Shown in pieces: positions 51,360 to 60,743 of a stretch of 64,000 bases of DNA. How positions within the stretch are numbered: position 1 is the first letter of the stretch; each line of letters opens with the position of its first letter. The notes beneath the pieces were generated by a model. That model ran no database searches and was not told the DNA's origin. It saw only the letters and a program-made list of their open reading frames with translations. Made by a program: the position numbers and the translations under genes. The DNA comes from Desulfitobacterium_A sp034927245 (GTDB lineage Bacteria > Bacillota > Desulfitobacteriia > Desulfitobacteriales > Desulfitobacteriaceae): NCBI RefSeq assembly GCF_034927245.1, contig NZ_JAYFQK010000020.1:41282-105281 (forward strand). The letters run 5' to 3'.

Positions 51360-52649
51360 CTACAGTGCCTTTAAGACTGCCCGAGCTTGTTCAAGCGTAT
51401 AGTTTAGGTCCTCATCGGTATGCGCTAAAGAGAGGAAAACTGCTTCAAATTGGCTTGGTGCAAGATAAACACCCCGCTCAAGCATACCCTTGAAATATCC
51501 TGCAAACTGTTCAACATCTGATGTACAAGCACTCCGGAAATCTTTGACCGGTTGTTTGGTGAAAAACGCTGAGAACATTGCCCCAATAGAATTGATCCAT
51601 ATCGGTATACCGCATTCTTCGGCGATTTTTGCAAGTCCTGTTGCCAGATAAGTGGTTTTCCGTTCCAGTTCTTCATAAACACCGGGTTTTTGTAAAAGCT
51701 TCAACGTAGTTAAACCGGCTGCCATGGCCAGTGGATTTCCCGAAAGGGTTCCCGCCTGGTAAATAGGACCATTCGGTGCGACCTGATCCATATACTTTTT
51801 CTTACCGCCAAACGCCCCGACCGGAAGCCCTCCCCCGATGACCTTGCCAAGACATGTGAGATCAGGGTCAATGCCAAAACGTCCTTGTGCCCCGCCATAA
51901 CTTACGCGAAAACCAGTCATGACTTCATCAATAATCAGTAAGGCGCCATATTGACGCGTTACTTCCCTAAGGCCTTCCAAAAAACCGGGTTCAGGCAGAA
52001 CAACCCCCATATTCCCCGCTACAGGCTCTATGATAACCCCGGCAATATTTTCTCCTTCTTCACGGAAAAGCGCTTTAACCCCTTCTATATCGTTATACTG
52101 AGCAACAAGGGTCATCGAAGCAGTCGCGTTAGGAACCCCGGGTGAAGTCGGAACGCCAAAAGTCAGTGCGCCGCTTCCGGCTTTAATCAAAAGCGAATCA
52201 GAATGGCCATGATAACAGCCTTCAAATTTGACGATTTTACTTCGTCCTGTGATACCCCGAGCAACACGTAAAGCACTCATTGTTGCTTCGGTACCCGAAT
52301 TGGTCATCCGTACTTTATCCATCGAAGGGTAGGCTTTCAGAGCTTCTTCTGCTAATTCGGTCTCCAGCTCTGTCGGAGCACCATAACTGGTCCCCCGTTC
52401 TGCTGTCCGCTTAATAGCTTCAACAACCTCAGGATGGGCATGTCCCAAAATCAAGGGACCCCACGAACCGACATAATCGATATAGGTATTTCCGTCGATA
52501 TCCCAAAGATGCGCTCCCTTTCCATGATCAATAAAAACGGGATCTCTGCCTACAGAACGGAAAGCACGCACCGGGGAATTAACCCCACCGGGAATAACCG
52601 CTTTGGCCCGTTCAAAGGCTTGACAACTCCGTCTATCTTGAAAACTCAA
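51360..52649 (-). CDS. hemL: Glutamate-1-semialdehyde 2,1-aminomutase
   Basis: 429-residue PLP enzyme forming 5-aminolevulinate from glutamate-1-semialdehyde. VIPGGVNSPVRAFRSVG, TNSGTEATMSALRVARG, DEVMTGFRVSYGGAQ and CLGKVIGGGLPVGAFGG (the Lys binds PLP) are all present. TTG at 52649 is preferred: GGGAGG lies eight bases before it and length is then standard; an ATG six codons upstream would hide that site. Works with HemA, encoded in the same series. Confidence 0.96.
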   Translation of the reverse strand: MSFQDRRSCQAFERAKAVIPGGVNSPVRAFRSVGRDPVFIDHGKGAHLWDIDGNTYIDYVGSWGPLILGHAHPEVVEAIKRTAERGTSYGAPTELETELAEEALKAYPSMDKVRMTNSGTEATMSALRVARGITGRSKIVKFEGCYHGHSDSLLIKAGSGALTFGVPTSPGVPNATASMTLVAQYNDIEGVKALFREEGENIAGVIIEPVAGNMGVVLPEPGFLEGLREVTRQYGALLIIDEVMTGFRVSYGGAQGRFGIDPDLTCLGKVIGGGLPVGAFGGKKKYMDQVAPNGPIYQAGTLSGNPLAMAAGLTTLKLLQKPGVYEELERKTTYLATGLAKIAEECGIPIWINSIGAMFSAFFTKQPVKDFRSACTSDVEQFAGYFKGMLERGVYLAPSQFEAVFLSLAHTDEDLNYTLEQARAVLKAL

Positions 52650-52691
52650 ACGAAAAACCTCCCACATATGTTATTGTCTTTAATGGCTACT

Positions 52692-53723
52692 TCACATTAT
52701 ACCTTCTATGAAATATTTCATACTGCTTTTCTTAAGTTCGGTTTGACTGAATAGCATTCGATACTCTTTTACTCCCGTAGCCTGAGCGATGCGTTTCATA
52801 ATATCTTGACATTCTTCGGCTGAGCGGCCGTGAATCATGGTGAAAAGCGTATATGGCCAATCCGGAAGCGTGGGCCGCTGATAACAGTGGCTTACTTCGC
52901 GAAATAAAGCCATCTTAGCGCCTATTTCTTCCACTTGATCTTCCGGTACCGTCCAAACCCCCATCGCGTTAGCCGTAAAGCCTGCTTTTTGGTGACGCAA
53001 AACCGCACCAAATCTACGAATCATGCGTTTTTCAAGCATAGTCTGTGTTTGATTCAGAACCTCATTTTCCGTCCATTGTAAAGTCTCGGCAATCTCGGCA
53101 AAGGGCGTAAGAGAGTATGGTAAGTCCTCTTGAAGGAATCGAATAAGTGCTTTATCGCGTTCAGTAATCTCTAACGTTTGGCCTTCGCCGCTTTCCCAGG
53201 CCCCGGGGGCTTTTGAGGATTCTTCTTCCGTATCTTCCTCTGCATCTTCGTCCGGATCATCATCGATCTCTTCAGCCTTAAAATTAAAATCAACACTAAT
53301 TTTAAAGAGGCGGGTAGCCGGCAGAGAATAAATTTCTTCCGTTCCTGCAATCTCGCGTACTTTATTAACGATCTGTTCAACTTCCGCCTTTGTTGCGGCA
53401 ATAACGGTAAACCACATATTATACGAATGCGAACGCAAGTAGTTATGGGTAACACCCGGGATTCCATTCAAAAACTCTGCTGCTTCGGCAATTTTATTCT
53501 CAGGAACTTTACCGGCGCATAATGTGCTATGATACCCTAAACGATGGGAATCAAACACACCTCCCAAGCGCCGGATAATTCCTTCTTTCCGGAGTTGGAC
53601 AATCCTCTGCCAAGCATCTTCCTCTGAAACACCGGCGAGTTCACCGAGAGTTTGATAAGGACGGGAAGTGACAGGAAAAGCTGTCTGGACGGTATTAAGC
53701 AATATCCGTTCGACGGTATCCAA
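52692..53723 (-). CDS. Fused siroheme decarboxylase AhbA-AhbB
   Basis: 343 residues that contain two Lrp/AsnC-like modules in one chain. The first (about 1-148) has LGELAGVSEEDAWQRIVQL, GIIRRLGGVFDS and HNYLRSHSYNMWFT, as in AhbA. The second (about 180-343) has MIRRFGAVLRHQKAGF, HCYQRPTLPDWPYTLFTMIHG, as in AhbB. Between them is an acidic linker of about 30 residues. AhbA and AhbB are normally separate proteins that together convert siroheme to 12,18-didecarboxysiroheme. TTG start at 53723 (AAGGGAG site) places it two bases after the ahbD stop; an ATG at 53747 is possible. Confidence 0.9.
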   Translation of the reverse strand: MDTVERILLNTVQTAFPVTSRPYQTLGELAGVSEEDAWQRIVQLRKEGIIRRLGGVFDSHRLGYHSTLCAGKVPENKIAEAAEFLNGIPGVTHNYLRSHSYNMWFTVIAATKAEVEQIVNKVREIAGTEEIYSLPATRLFKISVDFNFKAEEIDDDPDEDAEEDTEEESSKAPGAWESGEGQTLEITERDKALIRFLQEDLPYSLTPFAEIAETLQWTENEVLNQTQTMLEKRMIRRFGAVLRHQKAGFTANAMGVWTVPEDQVEEIGAKMALFREVSHCYQRPTLPDWPYTLFTMIHGRSAEECQDIMKRIAQATGVKEYRMLFSQTELKKSSMKYFIEGIM

Positions 53724-53724
53724 G

Positions 53725-54723
53725 TTATTTAACTCCCTTCCGCCCATGATACAGGCACCAAGGCTCCTCTGCCATATAATCTCCGTTTTCGTAATATGCA
53801 GCGCGAGCTCGGCAGCCGCCGCAAACCTTTTTATATTCGCAGGTTCCGCATCCGCCCTTGTAATCCATCGTTCTTAATTCTTGCAAGACAGGATTGTTCT
53901 TCCATATCTCATCAAATGGGGTTTCCCGAACATCTCCCAAAGGGATATTCAAATAAGCACAAGGCTGAACTTGACCTTTAGGGCTGATAATACAGTAGGA
54001 AGTACCCGCCAAGCAGCCGCGGCCATAACGCATCTTCATTCCCATTTGTTTGGCAATTCGCATAAACTGCGGAGCACACGTCGGTTTCAGCTCGATATCC
54101 ACGGTTTGCTGTTTCTTCATAATGCGGGTTAATACATCTTCATACGCTTCGGCACGCAGGGATTCTTCCTCGATTGAAACAGCTCTGCCGGTTGGAACAA
54201 GGAAGAAGAAATGGTGGGCAACCGCACCTTCCGCTACTGCAAAATCGGTGATGCTTTCCAACTCATCCTGATTCCAATCCATGACTGTAGTATGGATCTG
54301 AAACGGCAGGCCGACTTCACGGCAATTGCGCATACCCTGAACAGCGCCTTCCCAGGCTCCCGGAAACTTCCGAAATTGGTTGTGTTTTTCCTTGTCCATT
54401 GAATCAAGTGAGATCCCCATTCCCATAGCGCCTGCCTCTTTAAGCCGGCGAGCCATATCTAAGGTAATAAGGGTGCCATTCGTACCAAAGACCGGCCGTA
54501 ATCCCAATGAAGTGGCATAGGCGACCAGCTCCACAATATCCGGACGCGTCAACGGTTCACCACCGCTGAAGATCATAATTTTAAAGCCCGCTTTGGCAAT
54601 CTGTTCCAATAGTGTCTTACCCTCAGAGGTACTCAATTCTTCCTCTGCCTTACAACCGGCATCTCGGTAACAATGATCACAATACATATTGCAGGCATTG
54701 GTTGTATTCCAGGAAACAATCAT
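53725..54723 (-). CDS. ahbD: Radical SAM haem synthase AhbD
   Basis: 332-residue radical SAM enzyme that oxidatively decarboxylates two propionates of Fe-coproporphyrin III to give haem b, the last step of the siroheme route. WNTTNACNMYCDHCYRDAG carries the CxxxCxxC for the SAM cluster (Cys11, Cys15, Cys18), followed by FSGGEPLTRPD. The C-terminal SPASM region has cysteines in GRGCLAGTSYC and CGTCEYKKVCGGCRARA for an auxiliary cluster. GGAGG site before the ATG. Confidence 0.93.
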   Translation of the reverse strand: MIVSWNTTNACNMYCDHCYRDAGCKAEEELSTSEGKTLLEQIAKAGFKIMIFSGGEPLTRPDIVELVAYATSLGLRPVFGTNGTLITLDMARRLKEAGAMGMGISLDSMDKEKHNQFRKFPGAWEGAVQGMRNCREVGLPFQIHTTVMDWNQDELESITDFAVAEGAVAHHFFFLVPTGRAVSIEEESLRAEAYEDVLTRIMKKQQTVDIELKPTCAPQFMRIAKQMGMKMRYGRGCLAGTSYCIISPKGQVQPCAYLNIPLGDVRETPFDEIWKNNPVLQELRTMDYKGGCGTCEYKKVCGGCRARAAYYENGDYMAEEPWCLYHGRKGVK

Positions 54724-54765
54724 CTCTTATTTTCTTCCTCCTTTTAGTTCTTTTATCTTTGTTGC

Positions 54766-55737
54766 TTATTTTCGCAGCCAGCGTGCCGCATCCAAAGCAT
54801 GATAAGTAATAATTAAATCTGCTCCCGCACGCTTCATACTGACTAAGGATTCCATGACGATACGTTGTTCATCAATCCAGCCTTGAGCTGCGGCTGCTTT
54901 AACCATGGAGTATTCACCGCTGACATTATAAGCAACGACGGGAACTCCAAAGCGTTGTTTTGTCCGATAGGTAATATCTCCGTATGCCAGCGCCGGTTTA
55001 ACAATGATCAGATCTGCTCCTTCTTCGATGTCTAACGCGGTCTCTAACATCGCCTCGTTACCATTAGGCGGATCCATTTGATAGGTCCGACGATCTCCGA
55101 ACTGCGGTGCAGAACCGGCGGCTTCCCGAAAAGGTCCATAGAAACCGGAAGCAAATTTGGCAGCGTAAGACATCACCGGAATATTCGTAAAGCCGGCTTG
55201 ATCAAGTCCTTGACGAATGGCTCCGACACGACCATCCATCATGTCTGAGGGAGCAACCATATCCGCTCCCGCTTGGGCATGCGATACCGCTGTTTGAGTT
55301 AATAGGTCCAAGGTCGGATCATTCAGAATCTTGCCGTCCTTAATAACCCCGCAGTGCCCATGATCGGTATATTCACATAAGCAGACATCGGTAATCACAT
55401 AAAGATCGGGGAAATGCTTTTTAGCTACCCGAACCGCTTCTTGAACGATACCATGTTCATGATAAGCACCGGTTCCCACTGCATCTTTTGATTCGGGAAT
55501 TCCAAAAAGCAAGATCGCCGGAATTCCCAAATCTACGACTTCCTGTAAAGCCTCAACGAAAAGATCCAAAGAGTATTGGTACACTCCCGGCATTGAAGGT
55601 ATTTCATGCTTAGTCTTTTCTCCATAAATGACAAACATGGGGTAAATTAAGTCATCAACACGCACATGGTTCTCGCGAACCATATTGCGTATCGTATCAT
55701 TGGCCCGTAAGCGACGCGGGCGATGAATCAGTTTCAT
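54766..55737 (-). CDS. hemB: Porphobilinogen synthase
   Basis: 323-residue enzyme joining two 5-aminolevulinates. RPRRLRANDTIRNMVREN starts the protein; VCLCEYTDHGHCG supplies the metal-binding cysteines of the zinc type; VAPSDMMDGRVGAIR and IVKPALAYGD hold the catalytic lysines. The ATG at 55737 is six bases behind GGAGGT; the adjoining TTG is too close. Lies between ahbC and ahbD. Confidence 0.96.
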   Translation of the reverse strand: MKLIHRPRRLRANDTIRNMVRENHVRVDDLIYPMFVIYGEKTKHEIPSMPGVYQYSLDLFVEALQEVVDLGIPAILLFGIPESKDAVGTGAYHEHGIVQEAVRVAKKHFPDLYVITDVCLCEYTDHGHCGVIKDGKILNDPTLDLLTQTAVSHAQAGADMVAPSDMMDGRVGAIRQGLDQAGFTNIPVMSYAAKFASGFYGPFREAAGSAPQFGDRRTYQMDPPNGNEAMLETALDIEEGADLIIVKPALAYGDITYRTKQRFGVPVVAYNVSGEYSMVKAAAAQGWIDEQRIVMESLVSMKRAGADLIITYHALDAARWLRK

Positions 55738-55776
55738 CAAGACACCTCCGTTGTTTTTACGATTAAAGAGCTTAGG

Positions 55777-56952
55777 TTATTTTATCCCAATCTCCTCATC
55801 CGTCAGATAACAGGCCGGATCTGATTCCCAGAAATCCCCTGTAACTGCTTCGGCACGGGTTCGGAAATTTCCATTGCAAAAATCGAGATACTGACACTTC
55901 GAGCAACGTCCCTTAAGCAAAGGTTTACGATCTTTCATCCCCGCGAGGATGGGATTCGATAGATCTGTCCAGATATCCCCAAACTTCCTTTCCCGGACAT
56001 TACCAAACGTAATGTGCTGTGTAAATTGATCCGGGTGAACATAACCCATCGGATCAACCTCAGAAAAAGCAATTCCGGAACGGTTTCCACCGTTGAAGCT
56101 AATTAAACGTTTTATTTCTTCGGCCTTCGCCGGATTCTCTTTCAGGGTACGGAGATAAAGGTAGACACCATCACAGTGATTATCAACAGTCAGAATTTCT
56201 TTTTTTAAGCCCCGATTTTCAAAATCGATCGTACGACGAATAATGGTTTCCATCGCTTGACGTGATTCTTCAGGACTCACATCTTGAGCAATCATTTTAT
56301 TACCGCGTCCGGAATAAACAAGATGGTAAAAACAGACCCGATTAATATTTTCTTCTTCAATGAAATCAAAAATATGATCAAGTTCCCTTAAGTTATGGCT
56401 GTTAATCGTAAAGCGAAGTCCCACTCTTTGATCGACAGCGACACAGTTCTGAATCCCTTCCATCGCCTTTTGGAAGGCTCCTTCTTTACCCCTGAATTCA
56501 TCATTGACTTCACGTAAACCATCAAGTGAAATGCCGACATAGCCAACACCGATCTCTTTGATCTTTTGGGCGACTTCAGGGGTAATCAAGGTCCCATTCG
56601 TAGACAACGTGGGCCGAATTCCTTTGGAAGCAGCATATGCTGCAAGCTCAAAAAAGTCGGGACGGATCAAAGGTTCACCGCCGGAAAAGAGAAGGACGGG
56701 TACCCGGAATTCAGCGAGATCATCGATGAATCGCTTGGCCTCTTCCGTTGTCAACTCACCTTCGTATTTTTGAGCATCCGATTCCATATAACAATGAATA
56801 CATCTCAAGTTGCATGTCCGAGTTGAGTTCCAAACAACAACCGGACCGCTTTCCAGCGTCGTTCCGTTCTTTGCACCTTGAGAATGGACACTGTAGCGCA
56901 GTGAATCGCCAAAGTACTCTGTATTAAAAAGTAGTTTTGTGACGCTTATCAT
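55777..56952 (-). CDS. ahbC: Radical SAM 12,18-didecarboxysiroheme deacetylase AhbC
   Basis: 391-residue radical SAM protein removing two acetate groups of didecarboxysiroheme to give Fe-coproporphyrin III. VVWNSTRTCNLRCIHCYMESDA has the SAM cluster cysteines and FSGGEPLIRPDFFELAAYAA follows. C-terminal cysteines in GRCSKCQYLDFCNGN suggest an auxiliary cluster. The N-terminus MISVTKLLFNTEYFGDSLRYS is typical of AhbC and differs from AhbD. Start overlaps the ribosome site region at the end of cobA-hemD. Confidence 0.93.
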   Translation of the reverse strand: MISVTKLLFNTEYFGDSLRYSVHSQGAKNGTTLESGPVVVWNSTRTCNLRCIHCYMESDAQKYEGELTTEEAKRFIDDLAEFRVPVLLFSGGEPLIRPDFFELAAYAASKGIRPTLSTNGTLITPEVAQKIKEIGVGYVGISLDGLREVNDEFRGKEGAFQKAMEGIQNCVAVDQRVGLRFTINSHNLRELDHIFDFIEEENINRVCFYHLVYSGRGNKMIAQDVSPEESRQAMETIIRRTIDFENRGLKKEILTVDNHCDGVYLYLRTLKENPAKAEEIKRLISFNGGNRSGIAFSEVDPMGYVHPDQFTQHITFGNVRERKFGDIWTDLSNPILAGMKDRKPLLKGRCSKCQYLDFCNGNFRTRAEAVTGDFWESDPACYLTDEEIGIK

Positions 56953-56954
56953 TT

Positions 56955-58460
56955 CTAACCCTCCACTAAGGCTTGAACCAGCCCTTTAATCGTATATTTT
57001 TCGGCTTCACGATGAATCGTTAAGCCCAGCTCCCGTGCTGTCGCACTGGTAATCGGGCCGATCGAAAAAAGCTTAACCCCTTCCAGTAAAGCGGTGTCTC
57101 CATCAAGCAGTTTTAAGAAGTTGCGTACAGTGGATGAACTTGTAAACGTTACGGCATGGATCATTTTTTCACTTAACATCGTTTTAAGTTCTTTTTTATC
57201 AGCTTGTCCTAAAACTGTGCGATAGGCAGGAACATCCCAAACATCCGCTCCCAGGGCTTTTAAGGACTCGGGCAAAATATCTCTTGCCTCTTCCGCCCGG
57301 GCGAGAAGCACACTTTGACCGGGAAGGACGCGACTGGCAAGCCCTTCAATAATCTTTTCGGCACGATATTCCTCCGGTACAAAGGTAACCCGCAAGCTAC
57401 GGTTTTCCAAAGCTTTCTGAGTTGCGGGGCCGATTGCTACAAGCTCAATTCCTGCTAGATCGCGAACATCTTTCTTCTGCTCTTTAAGCACCTTGAAAAA
57501 TTCTTCAACCCCATTGACGCTTGTGAAAACCAACCAATTAAACCGTTTAAGCTCCCGGACAGCTTTAATGAGTTGGCTGGGATCACTGGGAGGGGCAAGC
57601 TCGATAGCAGGAAATTCCCAAGGTTCTCCTCCCAGATCTTCAATCTCCTGTGACAGGACACTCGCTTGATGGCGTGCCCGTGTAACAACGATCCGTTGTC
57701 CAAAGAGCGCTTTTTTCTCAAACCATTGAAGTTTTTCACGAAGGCTCACAACTTCTCCGACAATAATAATCGAAGGATTCGTAAACCCTTCTTGTTCGGC
57801 ACTTTCAGCAATATCATGCAATTGGCCAACCAGTGTTCTCTGTTCAAGACGAGTCCCCCATTGAATAAGAGCAACCGGAGTCGTTGCCGCACGGCCGTTT
57901 TCGATCAATTTATTGGCAATCATGGCCAAATTCTCCATACCCATTAGGAAAATTAAGGTTCCGTGAGAATTGGCAAGATGTTCCCAGGCAATCGCCGAGC
58001 TATTCTTATTCGGGTCCTCATGACCTGTAATCACGGCAAAAGAGGAGGTTAAATCCCGATGGGTCACCGGAATTCCGGCATAAGCCGGTACAGCAATAGC
58101 TGACGTTACGCCGGGAACGATTTCATACGGTACACCGGCATTAAGTAAAGCTTCAGCCTCTTCTCCACCCCGCCCGAAAACAAATGGGTCTCCCCCTTTT
58201 AGACGGGTCACAATTTTTCCCTCCAGCCCTTTTTTAACAAGGACTTCATTGATTTCCTCTTGGCGCAGGGTATGACGATCCGGAGATTTACCCACATAAA
58301 TCATTTCACATTCAGGATTTGCAAGACTCAGTAAGCGTCTGGATGCCAACCGATCATAGACAAGTACTTCAGCTTTAGCGATGCATTCAGCTCCCTTAAC
58401 CGTAATAAGCTTCGGGTCCCCCGGACCTGCTCCCACTAAATAAACATAACCTATATTCAA
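56955..58460 (-). CDS. Fused uroporphyrinogen-III C-methyltransferase and uroporphyrinogen-III synthase
   Basis: 501 residues. The first half (about 1-245) is CobA/SumT: VYLVGAGPGDPKLITVKGAE, VTRLKGGDPFVFGRGGEEAE, GIPVTHRDL and GTLIFLMGMENL. The second (about 250-501) is HemD: RIVVTRARHQASVLSQEIEDLGGEPWEFP, FTSVNGVEEFF and the closing FTSSSTVRNFLKLL. One protein thus closes the ring and methylates it at C2 and C7 to precorrin-2. This fusion is known in clostridia and relatives. TTG start with a GGAG site. Confidence 0.95.
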   Translation of the reverse strand: MNIGYVYLVGAGPGDPKLITVKGAECIAKAEVLVYDRLASRRLLSLANPECEMIYVGKSPDRHTLRQEEINEVLVKKGLEGKIVTRLKGGDPFVFGRGGEEAEALLNAGVPYEIVPGVTSAIAVPAYAGIPVTHRDLTSSFAVITGHEDPNKNSSAIAWEHLANSHGTLIFLMGMENLAMIANKLIENGRAATTPVALIQWGTRLEQRTLVGQLHDIAESAEQEGFTNPSIIIVGEVVSLREKLQWFEKKALFGQRIVVTRARHQASVLSQEIEDLGGEPWEFPAIELAPPSDPSQLIKAVRELKRFNWLVFTSVNGVEEFFKVLKEQKKDVRDLAGIELVAIGPATQKALENRSLRVTFVPEEYRAEKIIEGLASRVLPGQSVLLARAEEARDILPESLKALGADVWDVPAYRTVLGQADKKELKTMLSEKMIHAVTFTSSSTVRNFLKLLDGDTALLEGVKLFSIGPITSATARELGLTIHREAEKYTIKGLVQALVEG

Positions 58461-58487
58461 ATTTCCACACTCCGTTTCAACTCATAA

Positions 58488-59408
58488 TTAACTGAGAGAC
58501 CTGATCTGATCAAGAATATCCTTCGCACCCTGGGCGATAAGCTGATCTGCAACGTTATAGCCAATCTCTTCGGGATTCTTCCCTTCGGCACTTCCTCTGA
58601 GAAGATGTTGACCATCTAAGGAAGCCACCATTCCCTTCAATTGAACTCCATTTGGGCTGACGATTCCCAGAGCCCCGATCGGAACTTGACACCCGCCTTC
58701 TAAACGACGCATCAGTGCTCTTTCCGCACGAACCGCCAAACTGGTTTCTTCATGATGAAGGGGGTTTAACAATTGAAGGATCTCTTTTCGTTCAGCACTA
58801 ATTTCAATCGCAATCGACCCTTGTCCAACCGCCGAGAGCATGATATTTTCAGGGATAAGCTCAGTAATCCGTTCTTCCCAGCCCAAACGTTTTACTCCGG
58901 CATAAGCCAAGACAATTCCAGCCATCGAGGATTCTTCAAGTTTGCGCCAACGGGTTTGCAGATTCCCTCGTAAGTCGGCGAACTTTAAATCCGCCCTGTA
59001 ATGCTGCAACTGAGCTTTGCGCCGCAGGCTGCTTGTACCGATCACCGAACCCTCAGGAAGATTTTCAAGACGGGTACCATCCTTACTTAGAAAAACATCA
59101 CGGGGTTCTTCACGTTCACAAATCGCCCCAATGCTTAATCCCTCGGGCAAGATCGTCGGTAAATCCTTAAGGCTGTGTACGGCAAGGTCAATCTCGCCGC
59201 GCAGCAGACCATTTTCAAGTTCTTTCGTAAATAATCCCTTGTCTCCAATCTTGGCAAGCGGTACATCGAGAATTTTATCACCCTTGGTCTTCATTGAAAC
59301 AAGCATAAATTCATGTTCAGGATAGATTACGCTTAGCTGTGACTTGACCCATTCGGCTTGCCACAACGCCAAAACGCTGTCTCGTGTCCCTATTCTAATG
59401 ATACTCAT
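58488..59408 (-). CDS. hemC: Hydroxymethylbilane synthase
   Basis: 306-residue porphobilinogen deaminase. RIGTRDSVLALWQAEWVK opens it; AVHSLKDLP, GTSSLRRKAQL and RGNLQTRWRKLEE bind substrate, and the Cys in EGGCQVPIGA carries the dipyrromethane cofactor. ATG follows the hemA stop without a gap (TAAATG), the site being inside the hemA end. Confidence 0.97.
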   Translation of the reverse strand: MSIIRIGTRDSVLALWQAEWVKSQLSVIYPEHEFMLVSMKTKGDKILDVPLAKIGDKGLFTKELENGLLRGEIDLAVHSLKDLPTILPEGLSIGAICEREEPRDVFLSKDGTRLENLPEGSVIGTSSLRRKAQLQHYRADLKFADLRGNLQTRWRKLEESSMAGIVLAYAGVKRLGWEERITELIPENIMLSAVGQGSIAIEISAERKEILQLLNPLHHEETSLAVRAERALMRRLEGGCQVPIGALGIVSPNGVQLKGMVASLDGQHLLRGSAEGKNPEEIGYNVADQLIAQGAKDILDQIRSLS

Positions 59409-60743
59409 TTAGCCCTCCTTTGTTTTAACCTTGCTATGTTTCTGTGATACGCTCCGCATCGTGCGAACCGACTCTTCATCAACATCCAAGCTAAATAAGT
59501 TTTGTAAGATTTCAGTATAAAGATGTCCTTGGCTGGTTGTCGCAAACTCCTTCAAGTTAGTAATCGGGGTATGGAGTAATTGATTGATAATCGAATTTGC
59601 CATAGAACGAACTATTTTCTCTTGTTTCTCTGTGAGTCCCCCTAATTTGTTAAAGGCATGTTCCAGTTGATAGTTTTTGATTTCTTCTCCCCGCTGCTGC
59701 AAAGCAACAATCGTTGGAATCACAAACAGCGAATTATGCCATTTCATAAATTGCTCCATTTCCTCTTCTATGATCAATTCTGCTTTTTTTCCCGCAATTC
59801 TTCGAGCGTTTTGATGCTTATCAACGACTTCGCGCAAATCATCTATATCAAATAACTTTACCCCGGGAATCTTGGCAGCATCCGGGTGAATATCCCGTGG
59901 CACGGCAATATCGATGAGCAATAAAGGCCGATGGTTTCGCTGCTCCATGACTTTTTGAATCTGTTCGGGGGGGATTACGAAGTTCGCCGCAGAAGTCGCT
60001 GAAATGACAATATCGACTTCCTGCATACTTTCCGAAAGCTTTTCAAAGGGAACTGCAATTCCATTAAATTCGGCAGCTAAAGTTTCAGCTCGGGCATGAG
60101 AGCGATTGGAGACGATGACTGTACCTGCCCCATTAGCTACAAGATGTTTCGCGGTTAGAGAACTCATCTCGCCCGCACCTAAAATAAGGATGTTTCGGCC
60201 TGCGAGATCTCCCAAAGCGTGTTTAGCGAGTTCGACCGCAGTGTAGGAAATAGAAGTCGGATGTTGATCAATTTGGGTCTCCGTTCTAACCCTCTTGCCT
60301 ACGGTTAAGGCGTTCTGGAAAAAAACATTGATGACTTTATTGGTCACCCCAGCTTTTACAGCCTTTTCGTATGCGGAAGCGACCTGTCCGAGAATTTGTG
60401 TCTCACCTAAGATCATTGAATCCAAACCGGAAACAACACGATACAGATGGCGAACGGTTTCATACAAGGTGTGAACAGTGAGGTACTCGAACAGAACTTT
60501 TTCTTCGAGCTGAGCTTGATTAGCAAGAAAACTTTTTATTGAGCTAATCCCTAAATCTATATTTGTCGTTGCGGCATAAATCTCGAGTCGATTACACGTG
60601 CTGAGGATGACAACCCCTTCAAGACCCGGATAAGACTTCAATTCATGAAGTGCGGCTTCAATTTTATAATGGGGAAAGCTCACCTTCTCGCGGATTTCAA
60701 CCGGGGCGCTACGATGATTTAATCCTACAGTGACCGGAAACAA
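59409..60743 (-). CDS. hemA: Glutamyl-tRNA reductase
   Basis: 444-residue first committed enzyme of the C5 route to tetrapyrroles. VTVGLNHRSAPVEIREKVSF, STCNRLEIYAA (catalytic Cys), GLDSMILGETQILGQV, and the NADPH-binding GAGEMSSLTAKHL are present, with a C-terminal dimerisation helix. TTG start with AAAGGAG ten bases upstream; it overlaps the end of the precorrin-2 dehydrogenase gene by 19 bases. Confidence 0.97.
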   Translation of the reverse strand: MFPVTVGLNHRSAPVEIREKVSFPHYKIEAALHELKSYPGLEGVVILSTCNRLEIYAATTNIDLGISSIKSFLANQAQLEEKVLFEYLTVHTLYETVRHLYRVVSGLDSMILGETQILGQVASAYEKAVKAGVTNKVINVFFQNALTVGKRVRTETQIDQHPTSISYTAVELAKHALGDLAGRNILILGAGEMSSLTAKHLVANGAGTVIVSNRSHARAETLAAEFNGIAVPFEKLSESMQEVDIVISATSAANFVIPPEQIQKVMEQRNHRPLLLIDIAVPRDIHPDAAKIPGVKLFDIDDLREVVDKHQNARRIAGKKAELIIEEEMEQFMKWHNSLFVIPTIVALQQRGEEIKNYQLEHAFNKLGGLTEKQEKIVRSMANSIINQLLHTPITNLKEFATTSQGHLYTEILQNLFSLDVDEESVRTMRSVSQKHSKVKTKEG

